Origin: DAIOXA01 sp050949165
Lineage (GTDB): Bacteria; Bacillota; Proteinivoracia; UBA4975
DNA length: 64,000 nucleotides
Assembly: GCA_050949165.1 (NCBI GenBank)
Contig: JBMNFF010000001.1
Span: forward strand, 930,001-994,000
Direction: 5' to 3'
Numbering within the stretch: the first letter of the stretch is position 1; each line of letters begins with the position of its first letter. Below are positions 36,046 to 44,912 of this stretch, one piece after another. A program made the translations under genes and the position numbers. The notes beneath the pieces are model-generated. The model had not been told where the DNA came from, did no database searches, and worked only from the letters and a program-made list of their open reading frames with translations.

Positions 36046-36900
36046 TTACCTTCCCTCCCCGTAGACGTGGAATCCCCTTCCGGTCTTCCGACCCAGCCAG
36101 CCGGCCTGGACCAGCTTGCGCAGCAGGGGACAGGGCCGGTACTTGTCTTCGCCCAAATCCTTGTGCAGCACTTCCATGATGGCCAGGCAGGTGTCCAGGC
36201 CAATCAGGTCGGCCAGGGCCAGGGGTCCCATGGGATGATTGGCCCCCAGGGTCATAGCGGCATCAATTCCCTCGGCCGAAGCTACCCCCTCCTGGAGGAG
36301 GAAACAGGCCTCGTTGAGCATGGGAATGAGGACGCGGTTGACCACAAAACCCGGGGCATCGTTGACCTCCACCGCCGTCTTGCCCATGGCCTCCGCCACT
36401 TCCCGGACAGCGGCAAAGGTCGCATCAGAGGTAGCAGCGCCACGGATAAGCTCCACCAGGCGCATCACCGGGACGGGATTCATAAAGTGCATACCGATGA
36501 CCCGCTCGGGGCAATTGGTGTAACCGGCGATTTCGGTAATGGAGATGGAGGAAGTATTGCTGGCCAGAATCGTCGTATCCCGGCAAATCTGGGACAACTG
36601 CCCGAAAATCTTGCGCTTGACCTCCCGGTTCTCCACCACCGCCTCGATGACCAGGTCGGCGTCGGCAGCCGCCTCCAGGCCGGGAGCAGCGCTAATCCTG
36701 CCCATGATTTCAGCCCTTTCCCCTTCCTGCAGCCGCCCCTTGTCGACCTGACGGGCCAGGGCCTTATCGATCTTGGCAATCCCCCGCTCCACCAATTCGG
36801 AGCTGATGTCGGATAACTGGACCTGGTAACCTGCCTGGGCGGCGGACTGGGCAATGCCGGCGCCCATCTGCCCCGCCCCGACTATGAGAAACTTCTTCAT
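36046..36900 (-). CDS. 3-hydroxyacyl-CoA (3-hydroxybutyryl-CoA) dehydrogenase
   Basis: 284 residues, short single-function type. NAD site VGAGQMGAGIAQSAAQAG, catalytic His in GMHFMNPVPVM, Glu in LVELIRG, and NHPMGPLALADLIGLD in the C-terminal domain. Works on the product of the adjacent hydratase. The pair occupies the place that accDA has between malic enzyme and pfkA in Bacillus. Confidence 0.92.
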   Translation of the reverse strand: MKKFLIVGAGQMGAGIAQSAAQAGYQVQLSDISSELVERGIAKIDKALARQVDKGRLQEGERAEIMGRISAAPGLEAAADADLVIEAVVENREVKRKIFGQLSQICRDTTILASNTSSISITEIAGYTNCPERVIGMHFMNPVPVMRLVELIRGAATSDATFAAVREVAEAMGKTAVEVNDAPGFVVNRVLIPMLNEACFLLQEGVASAEGIDAAMTLGANHPMGPLALADLIGLDTCLAIMEVLHKDLGEDKYRPCPLLRKLVQAGWLGRKTGRGFHVYGEGR

Positions 36901-36966
36901 GAAATCACTCCCGCTCTATAGTTTGTTACTGGTTATATTCTCTATTCCCCAATATATTCCTGCACC

Positions 36967-36990
36967 AAAACGGGGCAGTTACCTGCCCCG
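36967..36990 (-). terminator. Malic enzyme terminator
   Basis: Minus strand CGGGGCAGGTAACTGCCCCG followed by TTTTGG. Confidence 0.8.
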
Positions 36991-36999
36991 TCCATCAGC

Positions 37000-38223
37000 T
37001 CATTCTATACTGGCCAATTCCCTGGTCCTGACTTCTATCTCCTGGGGATCGACCTTTAACCTGGCCACGCCGGTTTCCATGGCGGCCTTGGCCACGGCGG
37101 CGGCCACTGCCGGCGCCACCCTGGGATCAAAGGGCCGGGGGATGATGTACTCAGGAGACAACTCATCCTGGCCAATCAGGCCGGCGATGCCATAGGCCGC
37201 GGCGATCTTCATCTCTTCATTGATGGCCCGGGCCCGGGTGTCCAGGGCGCCCCGGAAGACGCCGGGGAAGGCCAGGACATTGTTGATCTGGTTGGGATAG
37301 TCCGAGCGACCGGTGCCGATGATCTTGGCCCCTGCTTCCTTGGCCAGGGCGGGATCGATCTCCGGCACGGGGTTGGCCATGGCAAAGATGATGGGCTCTG
37401 CAGCCATGGAGCGGACCATGTCCTGGCTCAGGACATTGCCGGCGGAGAGGCCGATGAAGACATCCCTGCCCTGAACGGCATCGGCCAAGGTCCCCTGGAT
37501 TCCCTGGGGATTGGTGAGCCGGGCAATCTCTTCCTTGGAGGGGTTCATGCGCTCCTGGCGCCCTTTGTAGAGGGCGCCGGTGGTATCGCACATGACAATG
37601 TCCTTTACGCCCATGCTCAGGAGCAGCTTGGTCACCGCCACCGCCGAGGCGCCGGCGCCGTTGACCGCCACCTTAATCTGGGCCATGTCCTTGCCCGCTA
37701 CCTTCAGGGCGTTGATCAGGGCAGCTGCCGTGACGATGGCAGTTCCATGCTGGTCATCGTGAAACACGGGGATGTTCAGCTCCTGCTTGAGCCGGGCTTC
37801 GATTTCAAAGCAGACAGGGGCGGCGATATCCTCCAGGTTTATCCCGCCAAAGGTGGGCTCCAGCAGTTTCACAGCTTTGATGATCTCTTCCGGGTCGGTG
37901 GTTCCCAGACAGATGGGGAAGGCGTCAACTCCGGCAAAGGCCTTGAACAGCACCGACTTGCCCTCCATGACGGGCATGGCGGCCTCGGGCCCGATATTGC
38001 CAAGGCCCAGGACGGCGGTGCCGTCGGAGACCACGGCCACAAAATTCCCCTTGGCGGTGTACTCATAAACCAAGTCTTTGTCCCTATGTATTTCCAGACA
38101 AGGTTCTGCCACCCCGGGAGAGTAAGCCAGGCTGAGGTCCCGGGCATTGCGCAGGGGCACCTTGCCGCTTACTGCCAATTTACCGCGATTTTCCCTGTGG
38201 AGCTTAAGAGCATCTTCACGCAT
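37000..38223 (-). CDS. Malic enzyme (NAD(P)-dependent, decarboxylating)
   Basis: Malate to pyruvate and CO2. 407 residues, the short bacterial form: AYSPGVAEPCLEI, SDGTAVLGLGNIGPEAAMPVMEGK, catalytic Lys/Asp region FHDDQHGTAIV, and the dinucleotide fold VNGAGASAVAV. The following residue pattern does not settle NAD versus NADP. Upstream of pgpA and dnaE order as in Bacillus (ytsJ). Confidence 0.93.
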   Translation of the reverse strand: MREDALKLHRENRGKLAVSGKVPLRNARDLSLAYSPGVAEPCLEIHRDKDLVYEYTAKGNFVAVVSDGTAVLGLGNIGPEAAMPVMEGKSVLFKAFAGVDAFPICLGTTDPEEIIKAVKLLEPTFGGINLEDIAAPVCFEIEARLKQELNIPVFHDDQHGTAIVTAAALINALKVAGKDMAQIKVAVNGAGASAVAVTKLLLSMGVKDIVMCDTTGALYKGRQERMNPSKEEIARLTNPQGIQGTLADAVQGRDVFIGLSAGNVLSQDMVRSMAAEPIIFAMANPVPEIDPALAKEAGAKIIGTGRSDYPNQINNVLAFPGVFRGALDTRARAINEEMKIAAAYGIAGLIGQDELSPEYIIPRPFDPRVAPAVAAAVAKAAMETGVARLKVDPQEIEVRTRELASIE

Positions 38224-38372
38224 TGAACACCCTCGCTTTCGATAAATTTCACAACCCCATTATCTAACATGCCTGGGGCAGTGTCAATTGCTAAAGAATC
38301 GAGATTTGAAATTAGGGTCAGGGTCACCGGGGATGGCAACTCTGGATTCCAACCTCCAATCTCTAATTTCTA

Positions 38373-38831
38373 TTATTGGTGGGCAAGGCGGGCGGCGGCC
38401 GCTGCGGCAATGGCCGCCACCAAGTCGTCCAGGAAGGTGTTGACGACACCCTCCTGCTTGAGGTTGATATTCCTCAGGATCCCCGACTTTACCTTGTCCA
38501 GGTAGCCGAAGTTGGTAAAGCCGATGCTGCCATAGATATTGGTAATGCTCAGGGCCAGGATTTCATCGATACCGTAGAGAGGATCATCCCGGGTGAGAAT
38601 GCCCAACAGCGGCTCGGGCAGCAAGCCCTTTTCGGCATAGATGTCCAGAGTCAGGCCGGTGAGGACGGCATGCTGGACTTCCCGCTTTTCCATGACCTTC
38701 TCGACGCTGACCAAACATTCTTCCAGGGTAAGTTCAGAATTATAAGGGCGCTGGAGTTCCAGGACCAGCCTGGCAATGCATTCCATGGTTACTCCCCGGT
38801 CTTGCAACATCTCGATTATTTTCCCATTCAT
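38373..38831 (-). CDS. pgpA: Phosphatidylglycerophosphatase A-like protein
   Basis: 152 residues: REVQHAVLTGLTLD, DDPLYGIDEILALSITNIYGSIGFTNFGY and the acidic NTFLDDLVAAIAAAA end, matching the YutG/PgpA family of Firmicutes. Hydrolyses phosphatidylglycerol phosphate in most members. There is no clear membrane helix beyond the Ala-rich C-terminus, as in YutG. Follows dnaE by 21 bases. Confidence 0.85.
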   Translation of the reverse strand: MNGKIIEMLQDRGVTMECIARLVLELQRPYNSELTLEECLVSVEKVMEKREVQHAVLTGLTLDIYAEKGLLPEPLLGILTRDDPLYGIDEILALSITNIYGSIGFTNFGYLDKVKSGILRNINLKQEGVVNTFLDDLVAAIAAAAAARLAHQ

Positions 38832-38852
38832 ACCTTCACCTCCCTCTACAGT

Positions 38853-41800
38853 TTATTCGGCGGCTTGCCGGGGGCTTACAGTTTTCAGCACCACGCTGTC
38901 CCTGCCCAGCATTTCCTGGAGTTGATCCAGGAGGCGCCCGTCGGCCCGGACGGGGAAGCGGTCCATCAGGCGCAGGGCCTTGGTTTCCGGGAAGTACATA
39001 TAGACGGGAATGTCGCCGGGATATTGGTCCAGGATGTAGAGGATGCGATTGAGCAAATCGCCGTCGTCGGCATCGCTTATCCGGAGGTACAGCTTTTCAT
39101 CAGCCTTGGGCGCCACCAGCTTTTCTATGGATTCGGCCCGAATCTTTGGCTCTCCCTGGGTGGGGAATTCCAGTATGCCCCTGACCAGAAGGGGCGCTTC
39201 ACACTGCAGCAGGTCCTGGGCCTGGTTGAGCACCTCTTCGAAGATAATGACCTCCAGAGAGGAAAACTGATCCTCCAAGGTCAGAAAGGCCATGCGCTTG
39301 CCCCGGCGGGTCATCACGGTGCGGCAGGCCGCCACCATACCGGCCACCGTCACTTCCCGCCCCTCCTGGCTCTCTTCCAGGGTGGGGATGGGGGCAATAT
39401 TCAGCGAATCCAGGAGCTCGGTATAGTCCTCCAGGGGATGGCCGCTGATGTACATGCCCAGGGCCTCTTTCTCGGCCTTGAGCAGTTCCTTGCGGTCCAT
39501 GGGGTCCACCGGCGGCAACTCCACCTCGGGCTCGGGCTCGCCTAGCACGTCGAAGATATCCAGCTGACCGCTGACCTTCTGCTTGCAGAGGCGCGCCGCC
39601 CGGGCCAGGAGCTCATCCATGGCCGCCAGCTTCTGGGCCCGGTGCCCCGGCAGGCTGTCCATACAGCCGCCCTTAATCATATATTCCAGCATCCGCTTGT
39701 TGCAGCGGCCGTTCATCCGGCAACAGAAATCTTCCAGGCTGGTAAAGGGGCCCTCTTCCCTTTCCGCCAGGAGCTGCTCAACGGCGGCGGCGCCGACATT
39801 CTTTACGGCGCCCAGGCCGAAGCGAATCTTGTCCCCCACCACGGTAAAGCTGACGCCGCTCTCATTGATATCCGGGGGCAGCACCTCGATCCCCAAACGC
39901 CGGCAGTGGTCGATGTAGAAGGCCACCTTATCGCTGTTGGCCATGGCCCCGCCCAGCATGGCGGCCATGAATTCCAGGGTATAGTTGGCCTTGAAGTAAG
40001 CGGTGTAATAGGCCAACAGCCCATAGGCGGCGGAGTGGGACTTGTTAAAGCCGTAGTCTGCGAACTTGACGATGAGGTCGTAGATTTCCTCAGCCTGTTT
40101 GCGCTCCAGGCCGTTGTCGCAGCAGCCCTGGACAAAGACCTTGCGCTGCTCCTTCATGACCTCCAGCTTCTTCTTGCCGATTGCCCGGCGGAGCAGGTCG
40201 GCCTGGCCCAGGCTGAATCCCGCCAGCTCGGCGGCAGCCAGCATAATCTGCTCCTGGTAAATCATGACCCCGTAAGTCTCCTTGAGCAATTCCTCCAGCT
40301 TGGGATGGGGATAGCTGACCTTCTGGCCGTGCTTGCCGGCGATGAAGGTGGGAATCTGCTCCATTGGGCCCGGGCGATACAGGGCCACCAGGGCGATGAC
40401 ATCTTCAAAGACCGAGGGTTGCAGGTCGGTGATTACCTTGCGCATGCCGTCGCTTTCCAGCTGAAACACCCCCAGGGTGTTGGCGGAACAGAGCAACTCG
40501 TAGGTGGCCTTGTCATCCAGGGGAATGCGGTTGAGGTCGATGTCGATGCCCCGATTGGCCTTGATCATCTCCCGGGTCTTGTCGATGATGGTCAGGGTCT
40601 TGAGACCCAAAAAGTCCATCTTGAGCAGACCCAACTCCTCCAGGGTGGTCATGGGCAGCTGGGTGGTCAGGCCCTCCTGGTCGTTGCCCTGGAGGGGGAC
40701 ATAGTTGACCAGGTCCTCCTTGGCGATGACCACCCCGGCAGCGTGGGTGGAGGCATGGCGGGCCAAGCCCTCCAACTTCTTGGCGATGGTAATCAGCTTC
40801 TCAACCCGGGCATCGTTCTCCATGAGCTCCTTGAGCCGGGGCTCCTGCTCCAGGGCCTTGTCTATGGTCATCTTCAACTCTTCGGGGATCAATTTCGCAA
40901 TGCGGTCGGTCTCGGCAAAGGGAAATCCCAAAGCCCGACCCACGTCCCGGACCACGGCCCGGGCGGCCATGGTTCCGAAGGTGATGATCTGCGCCACCCG
41001 CTCCCGGCCGTACTTCTCGGTGACGTACTCGATGACCTCGCCCCGGCGCTCATAGCAGAAGTCGATGTCAAAGTCGGGCATGGATACCCGCTCGGGATTG
41101 AGGAAGCGCTCGAAGAGCAGCTTATAGGGCAGGGGATCGATATCGGTGATCCCCAGGATATAGGCGACGATGCTGCCGGCGCCGGAACCCCGTCCCGGCC
41201 CCACGGCAATCCCCTTGCGGCGGGCATAGTCGCAGAAGTCCCAGACGATGAGAAAGTAGCTGGAATACCCCATCTTCTCGATTACCGAGAGCTCGTACTC
41301 CATGCGCCCGATGACTTCGGGAGAGGGATCGGGATACCGCCAGGAGAGTTTCTCCAGGCAGAGTTGGCGCAGCCAGGTGTCGGCGGTGTGACCCGGAGGC
41401 ACGGGGTAGTCGGGCAGGTGGTATTTACCGAACTCCAGTGTCACGTTGCAGCGCTCAGCTATCCTCAGGGTATTCTCCAGGGCTTCGGGACACCAGGCAA
41501 AGAGCTCCGCCATCTCCTGGGGCGATTTAAAGTAGAACTGGTCGCCGGGGAAGCGCATGCGCTCGGCGTCATCCACCTGCTTTGCCGTCTGGATGCATAG
41601 GAGGACATCGTGGGCCTCGGCGTCTTCCTGGTTGAGGTAGTGCATGTCGTTGGTGGCCACCAGGGGAATACCCGTCTCCCGGCTGATCTCCGCCAGGCCC
41701 TGGTTTACCGTCTTCTCCTCCATCATGCCGTGGTCCTGGAGTTCCAGGAAGAAATTGCCCCGGCCAAAGATGGCGTCCAGTTCCAGGGCCAGTTCCTTGG

Positions 41801-42275
41801 CTCCCTGCTTGTCCCCCCGCAGGAGGAGGGTAGGCACCTGTCCCCCCAGGCAGCCGGAAAGGCAGATCAGGCCCTGGCAGTACTGGCGCAGCAATTCCTT
41901 ATCTATCCGCGGTTTATAATAGAAGCCCTCCCGGTACCCCAGGGTGACCAGCTTCATCAGATTTTTATAGCCGACATCGGTTTCGGCCAGGAGGACCAGG
42001 TGGTAGGCGTTGTCATCCCGGTTTCCCTGCTTGATGTGCCGGGATTCCGGAGCCATGTACACTTCGCAACCCAGGATGGGCTTTATTTCCGCTTTTGTGG
42101 CCGCCTTGTAAAAATCCACCACCCCGTACATATTGCCGTGATCGGTGATGGCAATGGCCGGCATCCCCATTTCCTTGGCGGTATTGACCAATTCGGGAAC
42201 TCTGATGGCTCCGTCTAAGAGGCTGTATTCGGTGTGATTGTGGAGGTGGACAAAGCCACTTCTCTGCTTACTCAT
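38853..42275 (-). CDS. dnaE: DNA polymerase III alpha subunit DnaE
   Basis: 1140-residue replicative C-family polymerase. PHP domain intact (FVHLHNHTEYSLLDG, AITDHGNMYGVV), catalytic MPDFDIDFCYERRGEV near residue 398, then HhH, an OB fold (VTVAGMVAACRTVMTRRGKRMAF) and a C-terminal domain. The ATG at 42275 follows GGAGGGAAGAAG; the open frame before it overlaps ytrH on the other strand and is not used. This housekeeping copy contrasts with the shorter, SOS-controlled polymerase at 21.8 kb. Confidence 0.95.
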   Translation of the reverse strand: MSKQRSGFVHLHNHTEYSLLDGAIRVPELVNTAKEMGMPAIAITDHGNMYGVVDFYKAATKAEIKPILGCEVYMAPESRHIKQGNRDDNAYHLVLLAETDVGYKNLMKLVTLGYREGFYYKPRIDKELLRQYCQGLICLSGCLGGQVPTLLLRGDKQGAKELALELDAIFGRGNFFLELQDHGMMEEKTVNQGLAEISRETGIPLVATNDMHYLNQEDAEAHDVLLCIQTAKQVDDAERMRFPGDQFYFKSPQEMAELFAWCPEALENTLRIAERCNVTLEFGKYHLPDYPVPPGHTADTWLRQLCLEKLSWRYPDPSPEVIGRMEYELSVIEKMGYSSYFLIVWDFCDYARRKGIAVGPGRGSGAGSIVAYILGITDIDPLPYKLLFERFLNPERVSMPDFDIDFCYERRGEVIEYVTEKYGRERVAQIITFGTMAARAVVRDVGRALGFPFAETDRIAKLIPEELKMTIDKALEQEPRLKELMENDARVEKLITIAKKLEGLARHASTHAAGVVIAKEDLVNYVPLQGNDQEGLTTQLPMTTLEELGLLKMDFLGLKTLTIIDKTREMIKANRGIDIDLNRIPLDDKATYELLCSANTLGVFQLESDGMRKVITDLQPSVFEDVIALVALYRPGPMEQIPTFIAGKHGQKVSYPHPKLEELLKETYGVMIYQEQIMLAAAELAGFSLGQADLLRRAIGKKKLEVMKEQRKVFVQGCCDNGLERKQAEEIYDLIVKFADYGFNKSHSAAYGLLAYYTAYFKANYTLEFMAAMLGGAMANSDKVAFYIDHCRRLGIEVLPPDINESGVSFTVVGDKIRFGLGAVKNVGAAAVEQLLAEREEGPFTSLEDFCCRMNGRCNKRMLEYMIKGGCMDSLPGHRAQKLAAMDELLARAARLCKQKVSGQLDIFDVLGEPEPEVELPPVDPMDRKELLKAEKEALGMYISGHPLEDYTELLDSLNIAPIPTLEESQEGREVTVAGMVAACRTVMTRRGKRMAFLTLEDQFSSLEVIIFEEVLNQAQDLLQCEAPLLVRGILEFPTQGEPKIRAESIEKLVAPKADEKLYLRISDADDGDLLNRILYILDQYPGDIPVYMYFPETKALRLMDRFPVRADGRLLDQLQEMLGRDSVVLKTVSPRQAAE

Positions 42276-42347
42276 CTTCTTCCCTCCTGGTGCTCCTCGT
42301 AATAACAAAACCGCCCTCCCCATAAATATAGAGGGAGGTGAGTAGAA

Positions 42348-42677
42348 TTGACCAATTATGTATATACCTTGCTCCTGGACTTTCTCATCGCCCTGGGAGT
42401 GGTGGTGGGCGGCTCCGCCATGGGCGCCCTGGGGGCCCTCTTGACCCAACGCCCTCCCCTGCACATCATGGCCGACCTGGCTGAGCGTCTGAAGATCTGG
42501 GGACTGGCGGCGGCCCTGGGCGGGACCTTCAGCACCATCCGCGCCCTGGAATCCGGCCTCTTTGCCGGGCAACTGGGAGTGGTGGCCCGACAGGTCACCA
42601 TAATCCTCAGCGCCTTCCTGGGCGCCCATCTGGGCTACCTCCTCATCAGCATCCTCGCCCGGGGACCGGTAAAATGA
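42348..42677 (+). CDS. ytrH: Sporulation membrane protein YtrH
   Basis: 109 residues; TTG start after GGGAGGTGAGTAGAA. Three hydrophobic segments and the conserved GVVVGGSAMGALGALLTQRPP and LKIWGLAAALGGTFSTIRALE. Needed for efficient sporulation in Bacillus subtilis under SigE; location next to ytrI and divergent from dnaE is the same. Overlaps ytrI by four bases. Confidence 0.92.
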   Translation: MTNYVYTLLLDFLIALGVVVGGSAMGALGALLTQRPPLHIMADLAERLKIWGLAAALGGTFSTIRALESGLFAGQLGVVARQVTIILSAFLGAHLGYLLISILARGPVK

Positions 42678-43321
42678 AGGGTCTGGCCCTGTTCGTCCTG
42701 GGAGTGCTCCTGGGGGCGGTGCTCACAGTGGTAACGGTGGGCAGACAGTTGGACAGCGCCTATCTGGAGCGCAAGGCCCTCCAGAACAAAGTACTGGAAC
42801 AGCTGGACACCATCCAGCGTCTGGAAAAATCCCTGGCCGACCAAGAGAGCCAAGCCCTCCGGGTTGAACAGGTCAAGGTCAGCCTCATCAACCCCCCGGC
42901 TCCCTTCCTCGCCCTGGATTTGGAGGATGAAGCCCTGCGCCTGCTCTCGGACCTGATTGGCAAGGAAGTGGGGCGCATCGACCTGCGGCTTGTCCACAAC
43001 CTGGTCCACGAAAGGATTGTCCAGGTCGAGGGCAAGCGCTTCGAGCTCCTGGTCCGGGGCATCCAGCTCTACCGCCAGGTGGAAGTGATGCTGGAAGCCC
43101 GGCCCTTGCCCGCCGAAGGCGGCGAACCCCTTACTCATTCATTGAGGTTTTGCACCGAAGCCATGGCCCGGGAGACGATGTTCCCCTCGGAAAGCACGGT
43201 GATATCCACCTTGGCGGCCTGGCGTCCGATATCGATGAGGGAGGCTGTGACCTCCAACTCCTGCTCCAAGGGAACAGGGTGCAGGAATAAGATATTGATG
43301 GACTCGGCGGCAAAATCCTGA
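42674..43321 (+). CDS. ytrI: Sporulation protein YtrI, C-terminus apparently read in a wrong frame
   Basis: Membrane-anchored partner of YtrH. N-terminal helix MKGLALFVLGVLLGAVLTVVT, a coiled coil (residues 25-70) and a C-terminal domain to about EGGEP (residue 152). From 43130 the frame runs antisense through the regulator gene on the other strand for about 190 bases, giving a tail without family character. One C fewer in the CCCC at 43128-43131 would end the protein at LLIH. Overall length then fits the family. Confidence 0.82.
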   Translation: MKGLALFVLGVLLGAVLTVVTVGRQLDSAYLERKALQNKVLEQLDTIQRLEKSLADQESQALRVEQVKVSLINPPAPFLALDLEDEALRLLSDLIGKEVGRIDLRLVHNLVHERIVQVEGKRFELLVRGIQLYRQVEVMLEARPLPAEGGEPLTHSLRFCTEAMARETMFPSESTVISTLAAWRPISMREAVTSNSCSKGTGCRNKILMDSAAKS

Positions 43322-44439
43322 AAGCGATGTTGCCGGAGCAAGGCCGCTGCCGCCGCCATCATCACGGTGTGCAGCGAACCGTGGGAAACGCTGCCCCGCT
43401 CCATGGCCACCGGGGGCATCTTTCCCCGCAGCGTCACCCGGTCTTCCTCCAGCTCTTGACTGAACTGGCTGAGGATGGTATCCGAGTGGGTCATCTGCAC
43501 GTGGGGCTGGCGCTGGGAAAACTGCAGGGCTTTGAGGACATCGGAGCGGGTTACCACTCCCCTCAGCTTCCTGTTCTCCACCACCGGCATCATTTCGATG
43601 CCCAGCCAGACCATCTGATGGGCCACCGAGGATATGGAGGCCTTTAAGTTTACCATTTGCGGCTTTTTGGCCATGACCCGCTCGATGGGGGTGTCGGGAT
43701 TGGCGCCAACCACATCGCGGCCGGTGATGATTCCCACCACCCGTTGCTGCTTATCCACCACGGGAAAGCGGCTGTGCCCGGTGCGCATTGACAGGGTGAG
43801 CCAACCCGAGACCGTATCCTCCACCGACAGAGCATGGGCATCCCGGACCATGACATCCTCGGCCCGAATGATGTCCTTCTTGATCATCCGATCGTGGATG
43901 GCCCGGTTGATCATGGTGGCGATGGTAAAGGTATCGTAGCTGGAAGAGATGACGGGGATTTCCCGCTCATCGGCGATGGCCCGAATGGCCGGCGAGGCTT
44001 CAAATCCCCCGGTGATCAGCACACCCGCCCCCTGATCCAGGGCAAAGCGCTGTGCCTCCTCCCGGTCCCCCACAATCAAAAGGCTCCCAGCTTCCACATA
44101 TCTGCTCATGGATTCCAGCTTCATGGCGCCGATGAGGAACTGGCTCAGAGTCTTGTGCAGGCCGGCCCGGCCACCCAGAATGCTGCCGTCGACTATGTTT
44201 ACGACTTCGGCGAAGGTCAGCTGCTGGATATTCAGCTTCTGCTTGACCTCGATTCTGATGGTCCCAACCCGGGGCACTGTGGTGACCAGCCCTCGGGCTT
44301 CCGCTTCCTTTATGGCCCGATAGGCAGTGCCCTCGCTGACCTCCAGTTCCTTGGCAACCTGGCGCACAGAAATCTTGTGCCCCAGGGGCAATTGCTCAAT
44401 ATGTCTCAGGATTTGCTGATGCTTGGTCACCCTCTTCAC
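43135..44439 (-). CDS. HTH-DRTGG-CBS-hotdog regulator (YtoI-like)
   Basis: 434 residues with four domains: winged HTH (VRQVAKELEVSEGTAYRAIKEAEARGLV, about 20-50), DRTGG (about 70-180), two CBS motifs (about 190-310, AEDVMVRDAHALSVEDTVSG, VVGIITGRDVVG, RGVVTRSDVLKAL) and a C-terminal thioesterase-like hotdog (about 320-430). This order matches Bacillus subtilis YtoI. CBS domains usually bind adenine nucleotides, and the hotdog suggests an acyl-CoA ligand; its regulon is unknown. Confidence 0.9.
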   Translation of the reverse strand: MKRVTKHQQILRHIEQLPLGHKISVRQVAKELEVSEGTAYRAIKEAEARGLVTTVPRVGTIRIEVKQKLNIQQLTFAEVVNIVDGSILGGRAGLHKTLSQFLIGAMKLESMSRYVEAGSLLIVGDREEAQRFALDQGAGVLITGGFEASPAIRAIADEREIPVISSSYDTFTIATMINRAIHDRMIKKDIIRAEDVMVRDAHALSVEDTVSGWLTLSMRTGHSRFPVVDKQQRVVGIITGRDVVGANPDTPIERVMAKKPQMVNLKASISSVAHQMVWLGIEMMPVVENRKLRGVVTRSDVLKALQFSQRQPHVQMTHSDTILSQFSQELEEDRVTLRGKMPPVAMERGSVSHGSLHTVMMAAAAALLRQHRFQDFAAESINILFLHPVPLEQELEVTASLIDIGRQAAKVDITVLSEGNIVSRAMASVQNLNE

Positions 44440-44472
44440 CGCCTTCTCCTTGGCTGCACTAATTATACCACA

Positions 44473-44745
44473 CTAATATGCCCGCGCCCTAGTTCGCCGC
44501 TTTTTTTCCAGGTTCCTGGCCCTGGCCTTTCTGGCCCGTTCCAGGGCCTTCTCCCGCTCTTCTTTGGCCTTGGCCTGATCAAACTTGTGCCAGTATCCCA
44601 GCCCCGCTGCCAGGGCCACCAGGTACCAGAGGGCGCTGAACCAGCCCGCCGTGCCGCCCTGCCAGGGTGAAGGCAGAATCTGAAAGCCCAGAGCCAGGAG
44701 CACCACCACACCAATAATCCCGGCAATGTAAATTTTGGACCGCAT
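44473..44745 (-). CDS. Small membrane protein with basic tail, unknown
   Basis: 90 residues: two helices (IYIAGIIGVVVLLALGFQIL and FSALWYLVALAAGLGYWHKF) then a Lys/Arg/Glu-rich helix KAKEEREKALERARKARARN. GAAGGAGGTTGGACGGGT precedes the ATG. The longer upstream frame is not supported. It sits where Bacillus has ytpI, but I do not recognise the family. Confidence 0.65.
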   Translation of the reverse strand: MRSKIYIAGIIGVVVLLALGFQILPSPWQGGTAGWFSALWYLVALAAGLGYWHKFDQAKAKEEREKALERARKARARNLEKKRRTRARAY

Positions 44746-44912
44746 ACCCGTCCAACCTCCTTCTGTACAAGGTATGTCCCAGGGTGAGGAATTACAACAA
44801 AAAAAGTGCCCTTCCCCTGGGGGAAGAGCGCCCTCATTGGACCTGAACAAGCAGGGGCGCCATTGGCCCACCAAAGGTGTGGGAGCGCAACCCATGTACC
44901 CCTACTGTCCTG

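Noticed and set aside
42276..42629. 118-residue N-terminal extension of DnaE
   Set aside because: It is antisense to ytrH, Gln/Gly-rich, and the ATG at 42275 has a good ribosome site directly before the PHP domain.
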